Below, in pieces: positions 22,540 to 33,079 of a DNA stretch of 64,000 nucleotides. The stretch lies in the NCBI RefSeq assembly GCF_949987515.2, contig NC_082703.1, positions 13,416,680-13,480,679 on the forward strand, read 5' to 3'. Position 1 is the first letter of the stretch. Each line of letters opens with the position of its first letter. Made by a program: the position numbers and the translations under genes. Origin of the DNA: Delphinus delphis (Eukaryota > Chordata > Mammalia > Artiodactyla > Delphinidae). The notes under the pieces were generated by a model. That model was not told where the DNA came from. It was given only the letters and a program-made list of their open reading frames with translations, and searched no databases.

Positions 22540-24540
22540 TTTAACTTATTATTTTGAAATAATTTCAAATCTCCCAGAGTTCAAGAATAATTCTGAGAAT
22601 TCTCATATACCCTTTACCCAAATTCACCAATTCTTAAACTTTTTGCCTCATTTGTTCTCTCTCTCCACACAAGTACCCACATACACCACACAAACATCAT
22701 TGTTTAGAGCAGGTTGACTGTGTCACTGTGCTTAAAACTTCAATGTGTGTTTCCTGAGAAAAAAGTTATTCTTTTATGTAACCACAGTGCAGTTATAAAA
22801 TTTGGAAATTTAACATTGACTAATACTTTATCAAATGCATATTCCAATTTTGTCAATTGTTCCAATAATGAATTTTAGACCATACTTTTTTCCTCCAAGT
22901 TAGGATACAATCCAGAATCAGGTATCATGTTAAATTGTCGTGTTTCTTTATTCTCCTTTAATCGGGATTGTTTCTTAGCCTTTCTTTATCTTTCAGAGCA
23001 TTGGCATTTTTGAAGAAAACATGCCAGTTATTTTACAGAATGTTCCTCAATATGGGTTTGTCTGGTGTTTCTTCATGATGAAATGCATCAGTTATCCACT
23101 GGAGGCCAGAATACCACAAAGCTGATACTGTGTCCTTCTCAGGGTATCATATCTGGAGGCATAGGAGGCCCATCTGCCCCTCATTACTGATGTTAATTTT
23201 GATCACCCAATCAAGATGCTACCCAGTTTCTTCACTGTATAATTACTATTTTCCCCTTGCAACTAATAAACATTCTGTGGGGAGACACATTATACCAAGT
23301 AAATATCCTGCTCCCATTTCTCCCCTCAAATTTAGCATCTATTGATGATTCTTGCCTGAAATAATCTTTATTGTGATCATCGCAAAATAGTGGTTTTCAA
23401 CTCCATCACTCCCTACACATTTATCAGTTGGCAAGGGGTGATGCAGTTGCAAATCACTATTTTTTAAAAATAAATGGGCTACATGGATGAACTCTCCCTT
23501 CATATGTACATGTGTATGTATGTATCTATCTATCACTCTACCTACTTACCTAATATCCACTATCTCTCTAGTTATCTACCATCAGTATGGACTCATGATT
23601 TCTATATTAAATAGCAGAATGTAACCCAGTATATTTCTTATTTATTCTGATGCTCAAATTATCCCAGATTTAGCCAATGGGAACCCCTTCAAAGCAGCCT
23701 TGGTATTTAGAAACCAGTATCTGGCCACTAGGTCCTTTTAGCAGGTAGTACTAGGAAATATATGTATTTTTATTTTTGAAATAAAAGTTTATGCTGATAC
23801 TCAATGATGTTTGTCCTTCCCTTAGCCTTTCTACTCCATTCCATTATCCCTTGTAGGTTACAAATTTCACTGTTTTACGATTCATCCTTTTTGTGTTTTT
23901 TTCCCCAAAATAGCAGATTTATGTATGTTTTCTGATTTTCCCTTGTTTCTTACACAAAAGGTACTGTATTATACAAAATCTTTTGCATTTTGTTTTTTTC
24001 ATTTAACAATATATCCTGGAAATCACTCCATGTAAGTTTATAAAGATCTTCCCTATTCTTTTTTCCAGCTGCATTGTACTCCTCTTTGCGCATGTTCCAT
24101 AGTATTTAACCAACTTTCTATGCTTGGGCATTTAGGTAATTGCCAATAATTTGAAATTACAATGAATAACATTATGCTTGGGTATTTTTGTGTTGTTGGT
24201 GGTGTCTCTTCAGGATAAGTTTATAGAAGTGAGATTGCTGGACTGGTTGAAAGGTAAATGCATGTGGAGTTTTGGTATGTATTGCTAAATTTCCCTCCAT
24301 TGGTTTACCATTTTGCATTTTTTCCAGCAATGTAGGAGTAAGAGAGAGAGAGACAGAGAGTAAGAGTAAGCACCTTCTTCCTCAGTCTTTGCCAAAAGGA
24401 TATATTGTTAAACTTTGAATTTTTGCCTATCTGATAGAAAGCCTAGTATTATGTATTTATATAGAATATAACTTTTATTTTTAAATCTCTGCATCTGATA
24501 TAATGTTTATTGTTATCTTTTTTGTTCATTAAGTCTTTCT
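22540..24540 (-). mobile_element. old L1 (L1M-type) 3' region, minus orientation, long degraded copy
   Basis: About 2 kb reads as the complement of an ancient mammalian L1 3' region: CCTCAATATGGGTTTGTCTG, ACTGTGTCCTTCTCAGGGTA, TAGCATCTATTGATGATTCT with TGCCTGAAATAATC, and CAGTATGGACTCATGATTTC. Later come GGGCATTTAGGTAATTGCCA, GAAGTGAGATTGCTGGACTG and CCAGCAATGTAGG. An AG-rich simple repeat lies at 24337-24374. Nothing remains open. L1M-class placement is inferred. Confidence 0.75.
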
Positions 24541-24553
24541 GAGGCTTATCCAT

Positions 24554-24638
24554 TATATTTGGCTAAAAAGTTCATTCAGGTTTTTCCATACCATCTTATG
24601 GACAAACCCAAATGAACTTTTTTGGCCAACCCAATATA
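24554..24638. mobile_element. palindromic mariner-type MITE
   Basis: The left arm has GGCTAAAAAGTTCATTCAGG and the right arm is its near reverse complement (AAATGAACTTTTTTGGCC). The outer right end ACCCAATATA matches the mariner-like inverted terminus TATTGGGTTGGCC. Flanking TA dinucleotides agree with Tc1/mariner target preference. The two arms leave only a few bases of loop (CCATCT), so a transcript would fold into one long imperfect hairpin. The left terminus has lost a few bases (GGGT). Confidence 0.85.
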
Positions 24639-24719
24639 ATCCTTCTCAATGACCCAGCATGTGGTCAATTTTTTAATGTATGTTTGTATGAATGAGATAT
24701 ATTAGAAAGAGCAAATATC

Positions 24720-25270
24720 AGTGGATGGAATATAGTAGAAATAGGGCAATGTTTGGAGTCAGACAGACTTGAGCTCAAGTTCCTTTCATAACTTAAGAGC
24801 TGTGAAGCCTTGAACAAGTTCCTCATCTTCTCTGATACTCAGGAGTCTCATTTGCAAAATGAAATAATAGTAAAATCTGCCCTCTGCATCTGTGGGTTCC
24901 ACATCTGTGGATTCAACCAACCTCAGATCAAAAATATTAAAAAGAATTCCAGAAATTCCAAAAAGCAAAACTTGAATTTGCTGCGTGCCAGTAACTATTT
25001 ACATAGCATTTATATTGTGTTAGGTATTATAAGTAAAATAGAAATGGTTTAAATTATATGGGAGAGTGTGTATAGGTTATATGCAAATACTGAGCCATTT
25101 TATATAAGGGACTTGAGCACTGGAGGATTTTGGTACCCATGTCCTGGAACCAATCCCCTGAGGATACCAAGGGATGACTGTACCCAATTTTTAATTTTGG
25201 AAGGATTAGAAAATGTATATAAAAGAACCTGACACATCGTAGGTACTCATTATATGGAAGATGGTATTCT
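24720..25270 (+). mobile_element. MIR SINE split by a Tigger-like element
   Basis: Left part at 24720-24870: GGAGTCAGACAGACTTGAGC, CTTGAACAAGTTCCTCATCT and TTGCAAAATGAAATAATAG. Right part at 25183-25270: AAGGATTAGAAAATGTATAT, then AACCTGACACATCGTAGGTA with CTCATTATATGG. Together they make one MIR, with the intervening 308 bp removed as a later insertion. Confidence 0.8.
24873..25180. mobile_element. Tigger/pogo-like nonautonomous DNA transposon
   Basis: The right terminus read inward on the minus strand is CAGTCATCCCTTGGTATCC. The left end is the related ATCTGCCCTCTGCATCTG. The interior includes CTGTGGATTCAACCAACCTC and TATATAAGGGACTTGAGCAC. TA flanks it on both sides (24871-24872 and 25181-25182), as expected for a pogo-type TA duplication. 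It has no transposase. The family name is by resemblance. Confidence 0.75.
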
Positions 25271-25319
25271 TTTTGCTCTTAACTTGATTATTTCCTTCCT
25301 TGGGACCTTTTTTTTCTTT

Positions 25320-25705
25320 CCTCAAAAATCTTAACTTTACAGCTTAGCATGTGTTTTTCATTTTTATTTAAACAATTGAAGTTTATAAATTTATTTCTCA
25401 ATTCTGCTTGGCCTCATTTCATGATTTGATATGTATTCATTATTTCCATTATTTTCTAAATGATATATCCTTGTATTATTCATTTCCTCTTTGGTCTAAC
25501 GGTTATTAGAAGACTTAAAAGAATTCCAAATGGTTAGGGGTTTGTTTTTTGGGTTTTTTGGTTATAATTTAAATAAATTGCTTTTAGTTCTATTGCATTA
25601 TGTCTAGAGAATGTGGCGTATTGAATTTCTATTCTTTGAATTTATTGAGATTATCTTCATATGATTAATATTTGGTAAACATTCTATGGCTCTCTCACAA
25701 AGAGA
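25320..25705 (-). mobile_element. old L1 ORF2 fragment, minus orientation
   Basis: Complement of L1 sequence: TCTATTGCATTATGTCTAGA with GAATGTGG, TTTGAATTTATTGAGATTAT and TTGGTAAACATTCTATGGCT. No open frame. Confidence 0.65.
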
Positions 25706-26384
25706 AGGTCTATTTTCTGCAGAACAGAGCAGAGTCAGGGGTCCCAGCTAGATTAAAATTCAGTTTCAATTATTCCAGAGCACAAAGCTGGGCAGTACCA
25801 GCCACACGCCATATGTGGCAAGAAGCCCTCTAGCAACAACTTGAAATCTGTCCAAACGGGGATCTAGGCATATATATGCACATTTAGTGGATTGGGGTGC
25901 TGGTGAGTCCATTCAGGTTGCTGGGTGGAATTAGGCGGTTAAATAAAGGTACCGTAAGAGAGAACAGCATCAGGCATGTGGGTTGGACTCTCATTATACT
26001 GTCTGACGGGGGAACTGATCTTGGAGCAAGGCTGTGCTACCAGGTACAGGCACCTAGCAACACCGATGTGCCCTGGAGTTTAAATAACCTTCCTGGGAGC
26101 TCCCTCTATAGCTCCATAGCCTAGGAAGTGGAAAAATTGTCACCAGAGCCCAGGAAATGTTGCTGTTTTCTTTTCTCTCTCCCTCCTCTATAGAAAGGGC
26201 ACCTCTAGGGTGGATCAGTGCTACAACAGGGCAGAAACGTAAGTTACAGATACAAGTGAAGTTATATAATAGTATGAATTATACGGGAGGCAACTCCCCT
26301 CCTCCATCAGGGGAGAGGCCTGAGTACCAGCCACTGGCAGAGGAAGGCAAGGACAGGATGATGTTGCTGAAGTGACTGGAGCAG
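25706..26384. other. unassigned sequence
   Basis: No recognised gene or repeat. The plus frames at 25897-26124 and 26157-26375 have no domain. Confidence 0.4.
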
Positions 26385-26480
26385 ACTCTGTGCTCAGCAC
26401 TTTACATGCACCATCATAGTCAGCTATCATCATCATCCCATTTCACAGCTGGGGAAGCTGAGGCTCAGGAAGATGAAGTG
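26385..26480 (-). mobile_element. MIR fragment
   Basis: GTGCTCAGCACTTTACATGC, then CCCATTTCACAGCTGGGGAA with GCTGAGGCTCAGGAAG, the complement of the MIR core. Confidence 0.75.
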
Positions 26481-26499
26481 TTCCTCTTTTTTATTTCCT

Positions 26500-26765
26500 A
26501 ACCTATTTCTTTAATAATAGCTTTCTTAAGATATAATCCACATACTAGACTCACCCTTTTAAAGTATACAATTTAGTGGTTTGGGTAGATATTCATAAGG
26601 ATATGCAGCCATAATGACTATGCAATTTTAGAACATTTTCATCATCTCAAGAAATCCCATACCCATGAGCAGTCACCCCATTCCCTTGTCACCCTGGCAA
26701 CCACTAATATACTTTCAGTCTCAGTGGATTTGCCTCTTCTGAGCATCTCATATAGAAGCATTCCT
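26500..26765 (-). mobile_element. old L1 3'-end fragment, minus orientation
   Basis: Complement of an L1 3' UTR: AAGATATAATCCACATACTA, CCCTTTTAAAGTATACAATT with TAGTGGTTTGG, ATGAGCAGTCACCCCATTCC and CCTGGCAACCACTAATATAC. Only a few hundred bases remain. Confidence 0.8.
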
Positions 26766-26914
26766 CTTAAGTGAATTGAAGAGCTGAGAACTGAAGTGTG
26801 TAAGGTGTGTGCCCAGAACACCTTACCCTTTATGCTCTACTGCTTTTTTCCTGAAAACACAGGGACCAGCTAGTACAAAACTACACCCAGGATCCCATCC
26901 CTGGAAAGATTATA

Positions 26915-27075
26915 AATATCTACATTTATATATTTATATATATATATGCATATGCATATATATGTGTGTATATATGCATATATACACATATATATGTGTA
27001 TATATGCATATATACACACATATATATATGTGTATATATGCACGCATATATACACACATATATACACACACATAC
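26915..27075. repeat. AT-rich array of tandem quasi-palindromes
   Basis: Alternating TATATG/CATATA text with ATGCAT centres at about 26976/26977 and 27006/27007 and a degraded third centre near 27042. Each of the first two has 12-bp perfect arms (CATATATACACA and its complement). The spacing between the first two is 30 bp. Tyr/Ile-rich open frames over it on both strands are artefacts. Confidence 0.9.
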
Positions 27076-27171
27076 ATATACATTTATGTAAATATATAAA
27101 ATATCATTTTATATATGTACATATATACACACATACATATACATTTATGTAAATATATAAAATATCATTTT
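27059..27171. repeat. about 61-bp tandem duplication in AT-rich sequence
   Basis: The text ACATACATATACATTTATGT with AAATATATAAAATATCATTT occurs twice. The equivalent ends lie at 27110 and 27171, so the period is about 61 bp. The copies are nearly identical except for one CA unit. Confidence 0.93.
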
Positions 27172-27175
27172 TAAG

Positions 27176-30120
27176 TTTACGTTGCTCAAATACATTATTA
27201 AATTTGGGGGACATCTCTTTTCTCTGTCATAGACTGACGTGGCTTTTCATACTAATGGTTTTTGCTCCAGGTCTTTTGTTGCTGTTTTCTTGGATACATG
27301 ACAGTTTGTTATTATTATGGCTTTAGTTTTTCCTTGTGTTTTTTATAGAAGTGCTATTTTACACACTGACTATACAATACACATCAAAAGGACACATGCA
27401 CACACATCCAAAGGTTTTTCCACAACCCATGCATCACCACTGTACTTGTGATCTGTCACAGTTTTGTGTGAGACGATCATATGCCATCTTTATATGACAA
27501 GTGAGAGAAATAGTATTTCTCAGTGTAAACGCTGCTGTCTTTCAAAATGTGGACACTTAGTGTCTCTAAAATCTGATTCATTGGTCCATAGATCTTCATT
27601 TTAATGTTTTTCACCGTACTTTTCAATAGCTCCTGGTTAAATGAGTTATCACTTCTTTGCAAAAATGAGACCATTGGATACTTTGGGGTGTGGGGATGTA
27701 CAAAGGAGGCTTTGCGTCCTGATGTGTTTTCATAATGTCCCATAACATTTGTGTTAAAATGTATTTACCATCTTCAGACTATAGGGGTGGAGTATCTTTG
27801 AATATGTTACAATGCTCAGAAAACAGAATCAACCCAGGTAATTACTGGGCAAGTCAAGATGCCTAAAAAACCACACCAGTTTCTAAAACGCAATTGGATG
27901 ATGATCTACAATGTCTGCCACTGTTATTGCATGATTGCCTTCTTTTCTAATAAGTTTTCAAGTTCCTTCCCTGCTGTTAATGGACTAAGATATAGAACAG
28001 GTATAGGATCTGGGCTTGAGAGGTGCCATTCTACTCCTAAAGTCTCTGCAGCTCCTTGTCAAGCTGGTGGGCTGCCTGTAGGAAAGAGCTTGTATCCTCC
28101 AGTATCTTCCTATCTGACGGTCATGAGTACCAACAGTTTGGGCCATTGGAAATATGAGACATTTTGATATAGCTGTTGTTGATCTGTTAACAGGGATCTG
28201 AATACTTCAGATACATGACTTTTCCTGCCATTTAGATGTGCTGTAAGATCAAACTTCCCTTGAACAGAGGTACAGATGTGTCAAGACCAGAGGCTGATGA
28301 TGGGATGCAAGACTGCCTTGTCTGACTTGAAGAGGAAGATGGAAAATGCATACTTTCTGTAGATGGGCTTGACTTCAAAAAATATCTTTGCAGACTCCCA
28401 GAAATAGTATGCTTGGAAGACGAAATCTTCGGATGACTGCAACACCAAAAGCAGGGGTGGTGGCAAAGGTCAGGCTCTCTTGAAACCGACCTGTGGGCAG
28501 CCAACATTCAAAAAGAGGCTGGAGGAGAGGGCTGTGGGCACAGGTGAGATGCCCTCAGACAACTCCCAGAGCAGACTGGGGACTTGGGGGAAGGGGCTGA
28601 GGGCCACCCAGCCAGCACCACGGGTTTAAAGATAACATAACCTAATGTGTACTGTCTGAGGAGTCTTAGGAAAGTTTGCTTATAAATGAATAATAACTTA
28701 ATAGTTTTGAATAGAGGACATGTGTAAAACACTAAAAATCGCATGCTCGTTAGAATTATGTTGTGATTAGGTGCTTTTGTAGATGTATCAAAACGTTGAT
28801 GGGTAGCTCAGGGTAGGGGCGAACTTCCCATTTCCTGTGTTTATCACCATGGAATCAATCATTTGAGTGGGCCTTGAACATGGAGCGTTCACCTTGAAAG
28901 ATTAAAGTCCAGGAGATAAATGTGTTTAATAAGCAATAGAGGGAAGGCTGGCTGTCCCACTGCCAGATACTTCAAAGAGGAATTTACCTTGGTGATTTAA
29001 CCACACAGTCCAGGGTCTGGCCCTTTGTTTTTCAGGTGCAAAAACTGAGAAAATTGGTTTTGTCAGCACACTGAGGTAAGATCAGTTTACTGGGCCCTCA
29101 GTCATACTAACCAAGTTCACAAGAGACAGATGTGTAAATCAAAACACCATTTTATTAATTTACAACGACAAGTGGAATCAGCCAGGAGATCAGACACATA
29201 CTCTGTTTCAAGGACATTCTCTCCCTGCCGTGAAGTCTACGTGGGAAGTCAAATTATCATCAGTAGACAGGCAGCCTGCAATCCGAGGAAGAGGGAGGTG
29301 GCTGTCTGATTGGAAGGTTAAAGGAAGCCGGATGCTTCGCTGTCTATCAAAGGGATTTACCTAGAGGGGATCAGACGACTGAATTCTCGTGGCAGCTCAC
29401 TGCTCCAGCACCGACCTGGGCGCTCCCAACTCCCTCTAGCCGTGGACACCGCTTTGTCCCGAGCTGGCCACACCTCTGGGCCGACACGTTCATTTTCCAG
29501 CTGTGCCGATTTCACTGACTAGCTTACAGTCCCGTCACCTAGTGAGGCTGGAAAATGGACAGTTGTCCCGAGTGACCCTAACCTAGGGTCTGCAGTGCCT
29601 GTCGCGCTCTGCTGCGGTTAGGAAGCCTTATATAATCACGTGTGATCAGTGTGTAGACCAAACAACCCCTCCAGGCTTTGCCTGTCAACATCTAGGCCAG
29701 TTCCAGCCGGCCAGAGGAGGCTAATGAATTGTTAATGATGGGTGATCAATGCTTTTATCCCAGAACACGGGCTGCCTCTTCTCTGCTGCCCGAATTGAAC
29801 CCAGAGTGAGCTGCTGCTGGGAGCCGAGTTGATGAAAGAGCCGTGCTACAGTTCTAGAATTACGGGCTCATGCTCTGCCTCAGCCCTCGTGCATAATATT
29901 CGAAATGCTCAGGATGTTAACTGACACTTTAATGAAAGGAAGGAAATAGCCTAAAGGTAACAGCTCTGGGTTGGTTTGCCGGGAAAGTGGCGTTCAGGGC
30001 ATTCACTGCTTTGGGCGCTGCCCTTTGGTCTGATGTGACTGTCTTCCCCAATCATCCCTTCCATAGGCACCTCTCTTCCCAACAGAATGACCCATGTGAG
30101 CCTCTACTTGACTTAAATAC
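27176..30120. other. unassigned, repeat-poor, SINE-free sequence
   Basis: Almost 3 kb without a repeat I can name. Open frames (minus 27477-27743, plus 27859-28167, minus 28232-28507) carry no domain I recognise and lack neighbours or splice signals. A mildly CpG-rich patch lies at 29380-29590. An AT-motif-rich block lies at 29690-29960. Confidence 0.4.
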
Positions 30121-30124
30121 ATTA

Positions 30125-30370
30125 ATAGATAACAGTTACTGAGGCTTGTCATTGGCCAGACTCTGTTCTAAGCCCGTTATATATTCATTCACTGACTCTC
30201 CACAACGATCCTGTGGAGTTGGGTACTATTATTATCTTCATGTTACAGATGAAGAAATTAGACAGAAAAGTTAAGTAACTTGCCCAAGGTCACTAGTTAA
30301 TAAGTGGCAGAGCCAGAATCCAATACCCATCAGTCTGACTCCTGAGCCTGTCCTTTTAGCTGCAGTGTCC
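30125..30370 (-). mobile_element. MIR SINE, near full length
   Basis: Complement of MIR throughout: AGACTCTGTTCTAAGCCCGT, TTACAGATGAAGAAATTAGA, AAGTAACTTGCCCAAGGTCA and AGTGGCAGAGCCAGAATCCA. Confidence 0.9.
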
Positions 30371-30735
30371 AACGAAGCTAAATGGTTTCTCTAAATGTCC
30401 TCAGCTCTCCCCATAGAACTGTTTAAATTTTAGCAGACTAGACTAGCTCATACTGAATTTCCAGGAATCTGCTTAAAAATTGGGATATTTTAACAACAAA
30501 TATTTGATTCTACTAGTTGTACATCCTTGCATAAGTCCTTTACCCTCTGGAACTCAGTTTGTTTAAAATGGGAGGGCTAGACTCTAACTTCTCTTCCAAT
30601 ATTGACTTTCTGAGTTGACTACCATGACCTCTGCTACTACCTTGTATTTGTAGGACTGTTAACCATTTACATAAATTCCTTTAGTTTTCCATTAAAAAAC
30701 CATGGAGTCAAGAAGTAATACCTTTATGTTTTCAG
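30371..30735. other. unassigned sequence
   Basis: No gene seen. The segment at 30500-30640 may be a second, plus-oriented MIR-like remnant (CATAAGTCCTTTACCCTCTG, AAAATGGGAGGGCTAGACTC), too decayed to call separately. Confidence 0.4.
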
Positions 30736-30739
30736 AAAT

Positions 30740-30900
30740 AGCTATCACAGTGTTGGATATCATAGGTACTGCTTATACATTGATGAACTGATTCTCATAA
30801 TCATCCTGTAGGATGGGCAGGAAAATTATTATCTTCATTATACAGATGAAGACACTGATGCTTAGAGAGCCTTAATAAATAACCTAAAACCATACAGTTC
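30740..30900 (-). mobile_element. MIR SINE fragment
   Basis: Complement of MIR: AATCATCCTGTAGGATGGGC, then TTATACAGATGAAGACACTG with ATGCTTAGAGAG. Confidence 0.7.
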
Positions 30901-31800
30901 ATTTCTATACCCTGCTTCATTTCCATCCATCCCTCTATGGTGTTGTAAATGTGCCTGTGCTTCTACAGCAGCAGATTCTCAAGTAATAAACAACAGTACA
31001 GAGTGCATTTCCTAGACAGCTGTCTGCCAGAGAAACAGGAAGATTGTGCCTGGTATAAGGTAACTTTTCTAGCTCATTTAAGAGAACAGATTGAATACTG
31101 AATACTGCAGGTAAATGTCATTTTCAAACTGAGGAATTGGTGGCAAAAGGTGAACATTCCATTGCTCTTTGTTGACTGAATTAGAAATCCTCAGTGTTGA
31201 ACAATGACCCATGCGAGGTCACCAGGAATTTGATGCAATGAGAAGATAGCTCGAGTGACTTAGACTTCAACGTTGTAGGGCAACCACCTTTTGTTATGTG
31301 CTAAAGTAGTCCAGATTTCTACAAACCCCAAATCTAATGGAGATGAAAACAGCTCGTCAAAAATTGGATTCACACTTTGATTAATTAGGGTTTTATATGT
31401 GATCCTTAATGACTTTCACCACCGAAGATTTTCCAAAGAGATACTCTTTGAGCAGGGAAGAAAAAGAGTGCTAATGATCTTAAGATCTTTCTAAAGTTTT
31501 ATTCCTGGAGGCTCTGTTCTCTGAGAGCTCTTCAGCTCCTCCAAGCTTCAGAGTCTCCAGACTTCAAAAGGAATGTTGGCCTCAGACGGGATGATCTGAT
31601 GGGAAAATAGAGCTCCATGAATACATCAACTCTAATTAGCAGCATGAAAAGAATCTTCCTTGGAGATGCTTGGGTATGGTCAGGACTGAGAAACATGTGA
31701 CAGGAGGAAAGGGCTGAATGAGATGAGAAAGTCTGAGAGTGACTTTAGCTGGAAAGCATAATGGGCAGCTTGAACTCCTGTGGCCCATAGAAAAGAAAAG
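30901..31800. other. unassigned, repeat-poor sequence
   Basis: No recognised element. It contains a homeodomain-like stretch at 31375-31400 (TTTGATTAATTAGGGTTTTA). Confidence 0.4.
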
Positions 31801-31807
31801 CCTAGAA

Positions 31808-31872
31808 ATATGTCTGGCTATTACGGCAGCCCCGGGAAACTAATACAATATATATATGTCTGGCTATTACGG
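31808..31872. other. local duplication enclosing a copied LTR end (templated-insertion scar)
   Basis: The 19-mer ATATGTCTGGCTATTACGG occurs at 31808-31826 and 31854-31872. Between the copies is a 27-bp insert whose text, with the adjoining TTACGG, matches the terminal 28 bases of the MLT1 LTR at 33054-33081 with one mismatch. This is not an LTR insertion: only the last 28 bases are present and the flanking duplication is far longer than the 5 bp made by this LTR class. Confidence 0.85.
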
Positions 31873-32349
31873 GCAGCTCTGCGTGCTTTTCTTCCTGGCG
31901 AAATGGTTAGGCTCCTTTGCAGCTGCTGTTCTTTTTCAGAAATGCCTTTGAGGGGCAAGAAATAAATAGCTGGACATAGTTATAATGGCATATTGTTTAC
32001 CCCATTCACCTACAGAAGTTTGTACACTCATGTAATCGTGAGCAACTTGGGGGCAGGGATATTTTCTTTTAACGTCTTTAGCTCCTTTTTTTTTTCTCCC
32101 CCTCATCCCTCGTTACTATCCACAGATAGGTTCACATTGTTTCTTGAATGAATCTCCAGTGGGGTCCCCAATAATTTTTTAATTAGAAAATAGTCTTCCA
32201 TGAATAATACAAAATTTAAGTTCACATGCGCAATATCTGCTGAAGAGTGGTATACTGAGGTGTTTTATGGCTTTTGTTGCTATTGCAGATGGGTTTTTCC
32301 CTCACATGGTATCTTTTAATCAGTTATTTTTAGTGGGTAGGAGACCTAT
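31873..32349. other. unassigned sequence
   Basis: No recognised element. A T-rich run lies near 32086. Confidence 0.4.
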
Positions 32350-32612
32350 TGCACTGATTAGATGTTGCCACAAAAATGCTGTATAACAAACCACCTGAAA
32401 ACACTGTGGATTACAGTGACAATCATATTTTCTCATGGTTTGGGGGTCAGACGGGGGGTGGCTCACCTAGTCCGGACTCAGCCCAGCAGCTCTGCTTTGA
32501 ACTGTGGATCCGTCTGGCTGGGGCAGCTCTTACTCTGTAGATCTTCATTTAGGCCCAGGGTGAAGGCAGTAGTACTAGGTACCAAGCAGAAAAACCAAGT
32601 GCTTTTTAAGGC
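32350..32612 (-). mobile_element. old dispersed repeat, left part (family not assigned)
   Basis: GATGTTGCCACAAAAATGCT, a degraded ATTTTCTCATGGTTTGGGGG and GGCAGCTCTTACTCTGTAG resemble an old mammalian repeat also recognisable at 40960-41430. It stops where the MLT1 LTR starts and seems to resume at 33080. I cannot name the family, and the orientation is inferred from that resemblance. Confidence 0.4.
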
Positions 32613-33079
32613 TACTGTGGGTTGATTTGTGCCCCCAAAAGATATGTTGAAGTCCTAATCTACCCCCTGCTACCTGTGAATATGCCCTTATTTGGAAGTA
32701 AGGTCTTTGCAGATGTAATCAAGTTAAGATGAGGTCAAACTGGGTTAGGGTGGCTCTAATCCAATGACTGGCATCCTTATAAGATGAGAGAAATTTGGAC
32801 ACAGACACACAAGGAGAAGGGCATGTGACAATGGAGACAGAGATTGGAGTTACATTGACACAACCAAGGAACTCCAAGGATTGCCAGCAACCTCCGGAAG
32901 CTCAGACAGAAGCATGGAACACATTCTCTCTTTGAGCTCCCAAGAAGGAACCAGCCCTGCCCACACCTTGATTTTGGACTTCGGGCCTCCAGGACTGTGA
33001 GGGAATACATTTCTATTCTTTAAATTTTGAGCCACCACGTTTGTAGTAATTTGTTACGGCAGCCCCAGGAAACTAATAC
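32613..33079 (+). mobile_element. MLT1-type MaLR solo LTR, near full length
   Basis: It follows the MLT1 LTR order: TGTGGGTTGATTTGTGCCCC, AAAGATATGTTGAAGTCCTA, TTATTTGGAAGTAAGGTCTT, GATGTAATCAAGTTAAGATG, AATTTGGACACAGACACACA, GGGCCTCCAGGACTGTGAGG and a terminal GGAAACTAATAC. A 5-bp direct repeat AAGGC flanks it (32608-32612 and 33080-33084), as expected for this LTR class. No internal retroviral sequence is present. Short minus-strand frames at 32777-33038 are by-products. Confidence 0.9.

Noticed and set aside
26809..27152. Tyr/Ile/His-rich membrane-like peptides
   Set aside because: These are translations of an AT-rich dinucleotide-type array.
27477..28507. Run of open frames as a decayed gene or processed pseudogene
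   Set aside because: The frames switch strand and phase, I recognise no protein family, and there is no poly(A) or TSD to mark a retrocopy. A protein database search could reopen this.
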